Shown here one piece after another: positions 26,928 to 35,048 of a stretch of 64,000 bases of DNA (position 1 is its first letter; each line of letters begins with the position of its first letter). Made by a program: the position numbers and the translations under genes. The stretch comes from Aromatoleum bremense (GTDB taxonomy: Bacteria; Pseudomonadota; Gammaproteobacteria; Burkholderiales; Rhodocyclaceae): contig NZ_CP059467.1 in assembly GCF_017894365.1 (NCBI RefSeq), positions 434,001-498,000 on the forward strand. The letters are read 5' to 3'. The notes below the pieces were generated by a model. It did not search any database, was not told the origin of the DNA, and saw only the letters and a list, made by a program, of their open reading frames with translations.

Positions 26928-27674
26928 CTAACGGATCGTCATGCCGCCGTCAGCTGCCAGTATTTGTCCGGTCACGTAGCTCGACGCGTCGGAGGCGAAG
27001 AACAGGAATACCGGTGCGATCTCTTCCGGTTCGGCCCAGCGTCCGAGCGGAATGCGGTCGAGATACTTTTCCTTGAAGCGCTCGTCGGTGCGGATGGTTT
27101 CCGTCATCGGCGTCGCCGCGCCCGGTGCGATCGCGTTGGCCGTGATGTTGTAGCGCGCGAGTTCCTTCGCGGTGCTCATCGTCATGCCGACGATGCCCGC
27201 CTTCGCGGCACTGTAGTTGATCTGCCCGATCGTGCCCAGCAGGCCCGCTGTCGAGGTGACGTAGATGATGCGGCCATACTGACGCTCGATCATGCCGCCA
27301 ACGACCGCCTGAAGACAGTTGAATGCGCCGGTCAGATGCACGCCGAGGACCTGCTGCCACTGCTCGGGCGTCATCTTGTTGAGCATCGCGGTGCGCGTGA
27401 TGCCGGCGTTGTTGACGAGAATATCGATGCGTCCCCATTTCGCCGTGACCTGCTCGGCCATCGCCAGCACCTGGTCGCGGTTCGACACGTCGCACGCGAC
27501 ACCGAGCGCCTCGCCGCCGTTCGCGACGATCTCGGCCACAACGGCATTGGCGGCGTCGATGTTCAGATCGATCACCGCCACTTTCGCGCCCTCGCGGGCG
27601 TAGGCCCTCGCCACCGTGGCGCCGATGCCCTGCCCGGCGCCGGTGACGATGGCGACTCTGTCCTTCAATTGCAT
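26928..27674 (-). CDS. bzdZ: Short-chain dehydrogenase BzdZ, 248 aa
   Basis: Classical SDR: cofactor motif TGAGQGIGATVA near residue 11, NNAGITR, catalytic Ser in YVTSTAGLLG and YxxxK in YSAAKAG. In Azoarcus the bzdZ product is proposed to act as a 3-hydroxyacyl-CoA dehydrogenase in the lower part of the benzoyl-CoA pathway. It lies between bzdY and bzdA, but an intrinsic terminator (27745-27793) separates it from bzdY, so it may depend on read-through or its own promoter. Length and motifs are complete. Confidence 0.88.
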   Translation of the reverse strand: MQLKDRVAIVTGAGQGIGATVARAYAREGAKVAVIDLNIDAANAVVAEIVANGGEALGVACDVSNRDQVLAMAEQVTAKWGRIDILVNNAGITRTAMLNKMTPEQWQQVLGVHLTGAFNCLQAVVGGMIERQYGRIIYVTSTAGLLGTIGQINYSAAKAGIVGMTMSTAKELARYNITANAIAPGAATPMTETIRTDERFKEKYLDRIPLGRWAEPEEIAPVFLFFASDASSYVTGQILAADGGMTIR

Positions 27675-27744
27675 GTCTGCTCCCCTTGTTGCGGACGCGA
27701 CTGTTTGAATTAGGTACAGCCAGGGATTTCGCTCTCTCCCAGGC

Positions 27745-27793
27745 GAAAAAAAACGGGGTGGGTTAAAGACGGATTACCGTCGCCCCCACCCCG
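27745..27793 (-). terminator. Strong intrinsic terminator between bzdY and bzdZ
   Basis: Read on the minus strand: arm CGGGGTGGG (27785-27793), a loop of about 22 bases, arm CCCACCCCG (27754-27762), then a run of T residues (27745-27753). This is a textbook rho-independent terminator, starting 22 bp past the bzdY stop and ending about 70 bp before bzdZ. Confidence 0.85.
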
Positions 27794-27814
27794 AGAAGGG
27801 AGAGACTTTTGACT

Positions 27815-28945
27815 CTAGGACTGCGGCTTGGCCAGGACCTGCTCGGCGAAGGCGTCGTTGAACGCATGGCCTTCGGCGACGAGCTGGCGGAACTTGATGA
27901 AGTCGATGACGTCCTTGCCCGTTGCCTTCTTGTTGTTGAAGGCGGTGAAGCCGAGGTACGCCTCGTGGTTCATGTTCGCGGCGAGCCAGTGACGGTTCGC
28001 GAGCTTCATCTGATCCCAGAAGAACTTCTTCTTGCCGCGGATGCCGTCAATCGACTTGATCAGGCACTGCGGGAAGAGGTTCGTGAACTTCCACACCAGC
28101 GCATTGACGGCTTCGTCGAGCTTCGCGAAGTCGGTCGTGCATTGCGCGATCAGTTCCTTCGCCGCCTTGGCCTTGTCGGCGGCGACCGGCTCACCATAGA
28201 CCAACTCGCCGTCATCGACGTAGGCATCCGTGCGGATCAGCGGGTTGCGGACCCATTCGCCGTCCTTCTTCAGCACCGGCACGACCTTCGTGATGAGGTT
28301 CTTCGCCTTCATCTTGTACGCGCTCCACGGCTCGCACGAGATGCAGTTGTACATCGCGTCTTCCATGTTCAGCATCCACGGCAGGAAGTCGGTCGAGCCG
28401 CCGTCGGGCGCGCTGCCGTGCTTCGGACCGGCCTGGCCGAACACCGCCATGTCGGAGGTGATCGTGATGTCGGTCGCCATGCCGATTTCCTGGCCGCCGC
28501 CGACGCGCATGCCGTTCACACGGCAGATCACCGGCTTCTTGCAGTTCAGGATGCCGTCGACCATCGCGTTGAACAGATCCATGTACTCGCCGTATTCATT
28601 CGGGCGCTGTGCATAGTAGGACGCGTACTCGGCGGTGTTGCCGCCGGTGCAGAACGCCTTGTCGCCGACGGCCGTGAACACCGCCGCGACGATCGTGCGG
28701 TCGGACGACGCGCGCTGGAAGCCCGCGATGATCGCCTTCACCATCTCGGTGGTGTAGGAGTTGTACTGCTTCGGGTTGTTCAGGATGATCCACGCTGCAT
28801 ACAGACCGGGAACCACGTTGCCCTGCGGATCCGTTACCGGGCGCTTCTCGAAGAGGACCGAGGGAGCCTCGGTGCCGAAGTGCTCTTCGCCCAGCAGGGC
28901 ATGATCCTTGATTTCGTTGTCGCGGGGCAGCCAATCGAGTGCCAT
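27815..28945 (-). CDS. bzdY: 6-oxocyclohex-1-ene-1-carbonyl-CoA hydratase BzdY (ring-opening), 376 aa
   Basis: Crotonase-family enzyme that adds water twice to 6-oxocyclohexene-carbonyl-CoA and hydrolytically opens the ring to 3-hydroxypimelyl-CoA. Seen: IILNNPKQYNSYTTEMVKAI, VGDKAFCTGGNTAEYA (oxyanion hole), NGMRVGGGQEIGMATDITI and FGQAGPKHGSAPDGGSTDF, which are Oah/BzdY-specific rather than generic crotonase; the 376-residue length also fits. RBS AGGAGA precedes the ATG. It follows bzdX by 37 bp. Confidence 0.95.
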   Translation of the reverse strand: MALDWLPRDNEIKDHALLGEEHFGTEAPSVLFEKRPVTDPQGNVVPGLYAAWIILNNPKQYNSYTTEMVKAIIAGFQRASSDRTIVAAVFTAVGDKAFCTGGNTAEYASYYAQRPNEYGEYMDLFNAMVDGILNCKKPVICRVNGMRVGGGQEIGMATDITITSDMAVFGQAGPKHGSAPDGGSTDFLPWMLNMEDAMYNCISCEPWSAYKMKAKNLITKVVPVLKKDGEWVRNPLIRTDAYVDDGELVYGEPVAADKAKAAKELIAQCTTDFAKLDEAVNALVWKFTNLFPQCLIKSIDGIRGKKKFFWDQMKLANRHWLAANMNHEAYLGFTAFNNKKATGKDVIDFIKFRQLVAEGHAFNDAFAEQVLAKPQS

Positions 28946-28982
28946 GAAATGTCTCCTGTTTTTTTACAGTGGTCAGCGTGGT

Positions 28983-30062
28983 TCAGAAATCGGGCGTCAG
29001 GATGACGCGTCGCTTGAGTTTGCCGTGGTGCGCTTCGTCGAACACCTGTTCGATCTGGCTCATCGGGCGCGTTTCGACGAACGGTCCGAGCTGGATGCGG
29101 CCATCGAGGCACATGTCGCGCACGGCCGCATAGCGGTCCGGCGGGCAGCCCCAGGTGCCGATGATCTCGGCGTCGAAGGCCATCAGCTTCGACAGCATGT
29201 AGTTCGTCTCGGCCGTGCCGTAGCCGACGATAACGAGCTTGCCGGTGAAGGACAGCAAGGACAGCGCCAACTCCTGGCCAGGCTTGCTGCCGGTGACCTC
29301 GAAGATCTTCCAGCCGTAATTCGACGGCAGGCCGCGCTCCTTGCAGAAGCCCTTGAAGAGCTCCTTCACTTCCTTTGCGCTCTTGCCCTTCGGGTTGATG
29401 ATGAAGTCGGCACCGTAGTCCTTCATCATCTCGAGCTTTTCTTCGTTGATGTCGATGCCGATGACGGCTTTCGCACCCATGCCCTTGGCGGTCTGCACCA
29501 TGAAGCTGCCGACGCCGCCGGCGGCACCGACGACGATCACGAGGTCGTCCTTCTTCAGGTCCGCACGCACCGCCGCCTGGTACGGCGTCGTGACCGCATC
29601 CGCGACCACCGCGAGATGCTCGAGCGGCGTGTCGCCGCGGTTCTCGACCACGCACAGGTACTTCGACTGCGCGACGATGTGGCTCGAATAGCCGCCATAG
29701 ATGCCCATCGAGTTGCCCGGCATTTTCTGCGCGAGGCAGCGGTTGCCGCGACCCGTCTTGCACAGTTCGCATTCACCGCACGGGATCACCGCCGGGACGA
29801 TGACTTCCTTGCCGATCATCGACGCCTCGCCACCGATGACGACGCCGGAGATTTCGTGGCCGAGCGACAGCGGCGGCTTCTGCACCGTCGGCACGCCCAT
29901 GTAGAAATACGACAAGTCGGTGTGGCACACGCCACAGCCGGCGATCTTCACGACGACGTCGCCCGGTCCGAGTTCGGGCATCGGCACGCGCGTCTTTTGC
30001 AGCTTGCCCGGCTCGGTCATCTGCCAGGTATCGATGAATTGCGGAATCACGCTTGTCTCCAT
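28983..30062 (-). CDS. bzdX: 6-hydroxycyclohex-1-ene-1-carbonyl-CoA dehydrogenase BzdX, 359 aa
   Basis: Zinc-type medium-chain alcohol dehydrogenase oxidising 6-hydroxycyclohexene-carbonyl-CoA to the 6-oxo compound with NAD+. Seen: catalytic zinc Cys in GCGVCHTDLSYFYMG, LGHEISGVV, the structural zinc cysteines in CGECELCKTGRGNRCL, and Rossmann motif VVGAAGGVGSFM. I chose the start at 30062 (METSVIPQF), 31 bp after the bzdW stop. A GTG at 30104 overlaps bzdW and is less likely. The ribosome site is weak at either start. Confidence 0.93.
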   Translation of the reverse strand: METSVIPQFIDTWQMTEPGKLQKTRVPMPELGPGDVVVKIAGCGVCHTDLSYFYMGVPTVQKPPLSLGHEISGVVIGGEASMIGKEVIVPAVIPCGECELCKTGRGNRCLAQKMPGNSMGIYGGYSSHIVAQSKYLCVVENRGDTPLEHLAVVADAVTTPYQAAVRADLKKDDLVIVVGAAGGVGSFMVQTAKGMGAKAVIGIDINEEKLEMMKDYGADFIINPKGKSAKEVKELFKGFCKERGLPSNYGWKIFEVTGSKPGQELALSLLSFTGKLVIVGYGTAETNYMLSKLMAFDAEIIGTWGCPPDRYAAVRDMCLDGRIQLGPFVETRPMSQIEQVFDEAHHGKLKRRVILTPDF

Positions 30063-30093
30063 TAAATCAATGTCGTTCGGTCGATCGCAGCGG

Positions 30094-30873
30094 TCAGCGG
30101 TCACGCCACACCGGCTTGCGCTTTTCGAGGAAGGCGGCGAGACCTTCTTTCGCGTCCTCGGTGGCCATCAGTTCGTTCAGATAGATGTTCTCGGCGACAT
30201 CGAGCGCCTGCCCGAACGGCTTGCCGGTGGTCGCGCGGATCGTCTTGCGCGTGCTCACCAGCGCGGCGCGCGAGAGCGCGAGATACGGCGCGACGAAAGC
30301 CTGCACGTCGGCGGCGAAAGTTTCCTTCGCAAACACGCGGTTCACGAGTCCGATCGCACGGGCTTCCTCGGCCGCGATGTTCTCGCCCCCGAGCAGCAGC
30401 TCCATCGCCCGCGCCGGCGGCACCAGGCGCGGCAGCAGCACCGCCGCGATCGGCGGGAACACTGCGAGCTTGATTTCGGGCTGGCCGAACTTGGCATTCG
30501 CCGCAGCGACGATCATGTCGCACGCGATCGCCACTTCCATGCCGCCGCCGAGCGCCGCGCCATTGACCGCGGCCAGCGTCGGAACCGGCAGTTCCTGCAG
30601 GCGGCGGAAGATGCCGTGGAACACTTCGATCATCCGGTCGACCTTGTCCGGCGTGTGGTCCGCGACCTCGACACCGGCCGAGAACGCCTTTTCACCCGCG
30701 CCGGTGATCATCAGCAGCTTGACGTCGGTCGCGGCGAGGCACTGGTCGAGCGCGACGTTGACCTCTTCCATCGTCGGAATGTCGAGCACGTTGAACGGCG
30801 GCCGGTTGATCGTCAGGGTCGCCAGGCCATTGGCGACGCCGTAGGTAATGAACTTGAATTGCGCTTGCGTCAT
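30094..30873 (-). CDS. bzdW: Cyclohexa-1,5-diene-1-carbonyl-CoA hydratase BzdW, 259 aa
   Basis: Crotonase-family hydratase acting on the product of benzoyl-CoA reductase, giving 6-hydroxycyclohex-1-ene-1-carbonyl-CoA. Seen: LTINRPPFNVLDIPTMEEV, GAGEKAFSAGVEVADHTPDK and NGAALGGGMEVAIACDMIV, with KFGQPEIKLAVFPPIAA typical of dienoyl-CoA hydratases. Length agrees with Thauera Dch (about 258). The start is set at 30873 (MTQAQFKF) with GGGAG upstream; 30885 (MGDNMT) is an alternative. Confidence 0.94.
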   Translation of the reverse strand: MTQAQFKFITYGVANGLATLTINRPPFNVLDIPTMEEVNVALDQCLAATDVKLLMITGAGEKAFSAGVEVADHTPDKVDRMIEVFHGIFRRLQELPVPTLAAVNGAALGGGMEVAIACDMIVAAANAKFGQPEIKLAVFPPIAAVLLPRLVPPARAMELLLGGENIAAEEARAIGLVNRVFAKETFAADVQAFVAPYLALSRAALVSTRKTIRATTGKPFGQALDVAENIYLNELMATEDAKEGLAAFLEKRKPVWRDR

Positions 30874-30926
30874 GTTGTCTCCCATTTCCCGTTTCCCGTT
30901 TCCCGGGTCGTGCGGTTGGATCGTGT

Positions 30927-31109
30927 TCAGTTTTCGTTCTTTACCTGCAGGCGGTACGGGCACACGGCGTCGCAGTCCGCACAGCACACTTCGCCGTCAC
31001 AGCTGATGTGCCACAAATCGGCGCCGCAATTCGTGCAGCGGCGTTTGGCCTCCGCCGAGATCGTCGGGCGGAGTTCCTCCGCCGACCAGAAATCGATGAC
31101 TTGTCCCAC
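30927..31109 (-). CDS. Small Cys-rich (zinc-ribbon-like) protein in the bzd operon, 60 aa
   Basis: Lies between bzdV and bzdW on the same strand, 17 bp after bzdV. It has CTNC and later CCADCDAVC, with isolated Cys and His between (LWHISCDGEV), a pattern that fits a zinc ribbon or small metal-binding module. The GTG at 31109 has GAGGAG eight bases upstream. An earlier GTG at 31118 sits right on that Shine-Dalgarno. It is not among the bzd genes I recall being named. Codon use and position support a real gene, but function is unknown. Confidence 0.65.
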   Translation of the reverse strand: MGQVIDFWSAEELRPTISAEAKRRCTNCGADLWHISCDGEVCCADCDAVCPYRLQVKNEN

Positions 31110-31121
31110 GTCGGCCACTCC

Positions 31122-33671
31122 TCAGAACAGATCGTCGAGTTCGTCCGAGCCACCGCCGGGCATCTTGCCGTACTGCTGCAGGTAAGCCTGGATCATCTGG
31201 CTTTCGCGCGATGTGAACATCGCCGCTTCCTCGAACACGAAGTTCGTCGCATCGCTGCCGCGTTCGAGCTGCTCGGTGAGGCCTTCGCGCAGGTTCTCGA
31301 CGCCCTTGATCATCAGCACGTTCTTGTCGCCGTCGAGCAGCTGGAACACGCCGGCTTCGGTCGGCACTGCGGCAATCGCGGCAGCGTCGAAGGTCAGGGA
31401 CGATTCCGGCGGCAGCACCGCTTCGGCGATCTTCGGCGCGAGGTTGCACTTGAAGCAGCGTGCGGCCTCCAGACGGGCGGTCGTGTCGTCGAAGCCGAGC
31501 TCGACTTCGTCCCAGCCGCTGCGCTGTTCGGGCGCGAGCATGATCGGGTGAAACTTGCGCGTCGTGTTGAAGCCGTCCTTGCGGCCGATCCAGGGGTTCG
31601 TCTCCCAGCCGTCACGCAGCAGCACTTCGGAGATGTCGCCGTCGCCGCCGAGCACCTTATCCATCGCGGAGGCCGCGACGCGACCCTGCGCGACCGACTC
31701 GATCAGCGTCGAGGGCCCGAGCACGCAGTCGCCACCGGCATACACTTTGGGCCGGCTCGTCAGCATCGAGTCCTCGCGTACCGTGATGCGGCCCTTGCGG
31801 TCGGTCTCGACGCCGAAGCCTTCGAAGCGGTTCGGGAACTGGCCGATCGCACCGATCACGAGATCCACGCCTTCGACGATTTCCTCGCCGGTCTCGACCG
31901 GGCGGCGGCGGCCTGAAGCATCCGGCTCGCCCAGCGCCATCTTCGCGTAGGTGATCTGCAACCGATAGCCGTTCTGACCCGGCTCGATCTTCTTCGGCGC
32001 GAGCAGATAACGGATATTCACGCCTTCCTCGACGCAGCCTTCGAATTCTTCCAGGCGCGCCGGCATCTCCTCGCGGGTGCGGCGATAGACCATGTCGACT
32101 TCGGCGCCGTAGCGGCGCGAGGAGCGCGCGTTGTCGGTCGCGACGTTGCCGCCGCCGATGACCACGACCTTCTTGCCGGTCTGGATGCCTTCGGGCGTAT
32201 TCACGAGGCCCATCGTCACCGCCTTCAGGTAAGTCGGGCTGTCGACCACGCCCGGCAGGTCGTCGCCGGGGATGCCCAGCTTGTCGCCGCCCTGCGCGCC
32301 GATGCCGACGAAGACCGCGCCATAGCTGTCGTTGAAGAGCTCATCGACGTTCTCGACTTTCGCGCCGTAGCGGAACTCGACACCGAGCGCGGCGACTTCG
32401 GCGACTTCGTCGTCGATGACTTCGGCCGGCACGCGGTACGACGGGATGCCGTAGCGCGCCATGCCGCCGGCGGCCGGCTGGGCGTCAAAAATCGTGACCG
32501 CGTGGCCCTGCTTCGCAAGGTAGTACGCGACGGTGAGTCCCGCAGGGCCGGCGCCGATGACGGCGGCCTTCTTGCCGGTCGCGGGAAGCTTCTTCGCGAA
32601 TTCGCGCCAGATGCCCGTGTCGTTGTCGGCGGCGATGCGCTTGAGGTTGCGGATCGACAGCGGATCGTCGAGGTCCTTGCGGCGGCAGGCCGATTCGCAC
32701 ATCGCGAAACAGGCGCGGCCGAGGATGCCCGGGAACGGGAGCTTTTCGCGCACGACCGCGATCGCCTCGCCATACTTGCCTTCGGCGGCGAGCTGCACGT
32801 AGCGCGGCACGTCGATGCCGGCCGGGCACGCGGACTTGCACGGCACCATCGATTCTTCGCGGTGGGCGGGGTCGAGCGTGCGGTCCATCAGCGCGCCGGT
32901 CGGGCACACGGTCACGCAGGCCTGGCAGAACGTACAGCCGGATTCGATCAGCGTCGGCGCAATCGTGCCGACATAGGTGCGCTTGCCTTGCGGCGTCTCG
33001 ACTTCCTTGACTTCGAGGCAGCCCACGCCGCGCACGTCGTTACAGGCGACGAGGCAGCGGCGGCAGTCGATACAGAGGTTGTAGTCGCGGTCGAAGAACG
33101 GCTCGTTCTTGATGATCGGCAGCTGCGCGGGCTTGTACGGCGGGGTGCTGTTCGGAATGCCGATGAAGTCGGACACCTTGCGCAGTTCGCAGCTCGAGAA
33201 GATCGAACAGCAGCGCGTCTCCTGCGGGTTGCCATACGAGCACTGCGAGCGCGAACAGCCTTCGCGCTGCGGACAGGTGAGGCAGACGTGAGGATGGGGG
33301 CCGAGGATCTTCGCGAGGCTCGCCTGGCGCGATTCCTGGATCGCGGGCGATTGGGTCTTGACGACGAGGCCGGCCCGGACGGGCATCGAACAGGCCTTGC
33401 GCAGCCCTTCTTCGCCTTCGACCTCGACCATGCACAGGTTGCAGCCGCCGTCTCCCGCGCCACGCTGGCCAGCCGGCGGCAGATCGGGATGCGCGCACAG
33501 CGCCGGAATATAGAGGCCGGCCGCCGTCGCGGCATTGAGGATCGACGCGCCGGCGGGCGCTTCGACGTCGACGCCGTCGATGCTGAACTGCACCGGGGCG
33601 CCGAACTCCGGCATATCGACCGGCCGGCTGGCCTTCCACCACCTGATCTCGGATGTCTGTACGGCTTCCAT
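31122..33671 (-). CDS. bzdV: BzdV: iron-sulfur flavoprotein, NAD(P)H:ferredoxin-type oxidoreductase, 849 aa
   Basis: Multi-domain electron carrier. Residues about 27-115 form a NuoG-like 2Fe-2S domain (GAGDGGCNLCMVEV, KACSMPV), then Cys-rich segments (HVCLTCPQREGCSRSQC), then two 4Fe-4S motifs (CIDCRRCLVAC, CTFCQACVTVCPTG). From about residue 275 it is a GltD-like flavoprotein (CKSACPAGIDVPRYV, FAD motif VIGAGPAGLTVAYYLA, NAD(P) motif VVIGGGNVATDNA, GGDCVLGPSTLIESVAQG). The KorC-like/GltD class is thought to reduce ferredoxin for benzoyl-CoA reductase, here BzdM. A 200-bp gap with a palindrome separates it from bzdU. Confidence 0.9.
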   Translation of the reverse strand: MEAVQTSEIRWWKASRPVDMPEFGAPVQFSIDGVDVEAPAGASILNAATAAGLYIPALCAHPDLPPAGQRGAGDGGCNLCMVEVEGEEGLRKACSMPVRAGLVVKTQSPAIQESRQASLAKILGPHPHVCLTCPQREGCSRSQCSYGNPQETRCCSIFSSCELRKVSDFIGIPNSTPPYKPAQLPIIKNEPFFDRDYNLCIDCRRCLVACNDVRGVGCLEVKEVETPQGKRTYVGTIAPTLIESGCTFCQACVTVCPTGALMDRTLDPAHREESMVPCKSACPAGIDVPRYVQLAAEGKYGEAIAVVREKLPFPGILGRACFAMCESACRRKDLDDPLSIRNLKRIAADNDTGIWREFAKKLPATGKKAAVIGAGPAGLTVAYYLAKQGHAVTIFDAQPAAGGMARYGIPSYRVPAEVIDDEVAEVAALGVEFRYGAKVENVDELFNDSYGAVFVGIGAQGGDKLGIPGDDLPGVVDSPTYLKAVTMGLVNTPEGIQTGKKVVVIGGGNVATDNARSSRRYGAEVDMVYRRTREEMPARLEEFEGCVEEGVNIRYLLAPKKIEPGQNGYRLQITYAKMALGEPDASGRRRPVETGEEIVEGVDLVIGAIGQFPNRFEGFGVETDRKGRITVREDSMLTSRPKVYAGGDCVLGPSTLIESVAQGRVAASAMDKVLGGDGDISEVLLRDGWETNPWIGRKDGFNTTRKFHPIMLAPEQRSGWDEVELGFDDTTARLEAARCFKCNLAPKIAEAVLPPESSLTFDAAAIAAVPTEAGVFQLLDGDKNVLMIKGVENLREGLTEQLERGSDATNFVFEEAAMFTSRESQMIQAYLQQYGKMPGGGSDELDDLF

Positions 33672-33709
33672 GTCTCTCTCTTCCTATCTTGTTCCGGCGC
33701 TCATCGTAG

Positions 33710-33735
33710 GGCGGAAAAGCGCAGCGCCTTCCGCC
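33710..33735. repeat. REP-like intergenic palindrome
   Basis: Imperfect dyad with arms ggcggaa and ttccgcc around gcgcagcgc, in the 203-bp gap between bzdU and bzdV. Such palindromes are common dispersed repeats in beta- and gammaproteobacteria. It may form a hairpin in the operon mRNA. Confidence 0.5.
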
Positions 33736-33874
33736 ACCCGGCACACTTTTTTCATCACGGCGGCGCAGTTGCCAAATGAGGCCGCTTCGCGGCTCATCCG
33801 CCCGACAAAGGCTGGATTCGTTTTCCGTGGTCGCGTCGCGGCCGTCTGCGCCGCTTCTCGCCCGCGATGTATCC

Positions 33875-34513
33875 CTACGCCGCGAGAGCCGCCTGGGCGA
33901 AACCGGGGAAGTACCCTCCCCGACACGCTCCGGCGCGCACCGCCGCGATGAAACTCTTCATGTCGGTCACCGGCTGCAGGAACTGCGTCGCGCAGCGGCC
34001 GACCGCTTCGGTCTTGTGGCAATCGCTGCCGCCGAGCGACGGCAGAGCCATATGCCGCGCGGCGCGCATCGCCAGTTCGTTGTCGCTCTCGCGGTTGCCG
34101 CCGTTGTGCGTCTCCACCGCGGCAATCCCGGTCAGGTCGAGCACGCCTTCGAGCAGGCACGCCCCGACTTCGCGGAACGGATGCGCCGGCACGCAGATGC
34201 CGCCGATTCCGTTGATGTGTTCCACGACTTCGGCCAGCGGGAGGTAGTTGTCACGCCCCCAGATGTTCCAGCCGTCGTCCTCGACGCCGTAGGCCAGCAT
34301 GTGGCCACGGTCCGTCGCAATCTCGACACCGCGCAGAACCAGCATCCCCTCGTCGCGTCCAACCTGCTCGACCGGCTCCGACGCCTCAAACGAGTAATGC
34401 TCGGTGATACACACACCGTCGAGCCCGAGTTCCCTCGCGCGCCGGATCAGGTTCACCGGCTCCAGCCAGTTGTCGTACGAGTACTTGGTGTGGCAATGAC
34501 AATCGATCCACAT
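33875..34513 (-). CDS. bzdU: BzdU: PHP-domain metal-dependent phosphoesterase-like protein, 212 aa
   Basis: PHP fold: metal-binding start DCHCHTKYSYDNW, LDGVCITEHYSFEA, GVEIATDRGHMLAYG, CVPAHPFREVG and GGSDCHKTEAVG, so all four PHP motifs are present. PHP proteins are phosphatases or nucleases with two or three metal ions. No role in benzoate breakdown is known to me, although the gene lies in the catabolic operon in Azoarcus as well (bzdU by position). The ATG at 34513 follows GGAG at nine bases. Spacing to bzdT is 28 bp. Confidence 0.8.
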   Translation of the reverse strand: MWIDCHCHTKYSYDNWLEPVNLIRRARELGLDGVCITEHYSFEASEPVEQVGRDEGMLVLRGVEIATDRGHMLAYGVEDDGWNIWGRDNYLPLAEVVEHINGIGGICVPAHPFREVGACLLEGVLDLTGIAAVETHNGGNRESDNELAMRAARHMALPSLGGSDCHKTEAVGRCATQFLQPVTDMKSFIAAVRAGACRGGYFPGFAQAALAA

Positions 34514-34541
34514 GGGGATGGGCTCCGCGCGCAGTCGTTTC

Positions 34542-34994
34542 TCAGACCACCGTGTATTCGAGATTGATGCGCTTGGAGGGCGCGAACTTCTGCCGCGAGA
34601 AGAATTTCTCCAGCGCGAAATCGTCCCAGTTCACCAGCGTGTAAACCTTGTTCACGCCGCCGGCCTTCATGTTCATCATGAACTGCTCGAGCAGTTCGCT
34701 CGCGACGCCATGGTTCTGGAAGCGCGGGTCGACGCCGATCGTGTCGATCGTCGCGGTGCTTTCCGGGATCCCGAATTCACCGAAATAGATGTCGCCCATG
34801 ACGAAGCCGGCCAGTTTGCCGTCGATCTCACAGACCAGCGATGCATTGATGTTGTGCTTGGGGTTCAGGATTGCTTCGATCTTGCGCTCGTAGTAGTCGC
34901 GACGATTCTGCTTGGAAGCGGCAGCATCGATCTCGACGATCGCATTCAGGTCGTCCTTGTTCAGCAACCGCATTACGCGCTTCTGTTCGGCCAT
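34542..34994 (-). CDS. bzdT: BzdT: GNAT-family N-acetyltransferase, 150 aa
   Basis: Single GNAT domain: strands around SLVCEIDGKLAGFVMGDIYF, the acetyl-CoA loop VDPRFQNHGVASELL (Q-x-x-G-x-A form), and C-terminal KVYTLVNWDDFALEKFFSRQ with the FF(S)RxGF-like turn. ATG at 34994 has GGAGG seven bases upstream, better than the GTG at 35000. Acceptor substrate unknown. In Rhodopseudomonas, GNAT enzymes acetylate the catalytic lysine of aromatic acyl-CoA ligases (known), so BzdA is a reasonable candidate target (inference). Confidence 0.82.
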   Translation of the reverse strand: MAEQKRVMRLLNKDDLNAIVEIDAAASKQNRRDYYERKIEAILNPKHNINASLVCEIDGKLAGFVMGDIYFGEFGIPESTATIDTIGVDPRFQNHGVASELLEQFMMNMKAGGVNKVYTLVNWDDFALEKFFSRQKFAPSKRINLEYTVV

Positions 34995-35048
34995 TTGCAC
35001 TCCTCCTTGGATATCGCGGCTTCGCGCTGGACGCGCGTTGCACGCCGT

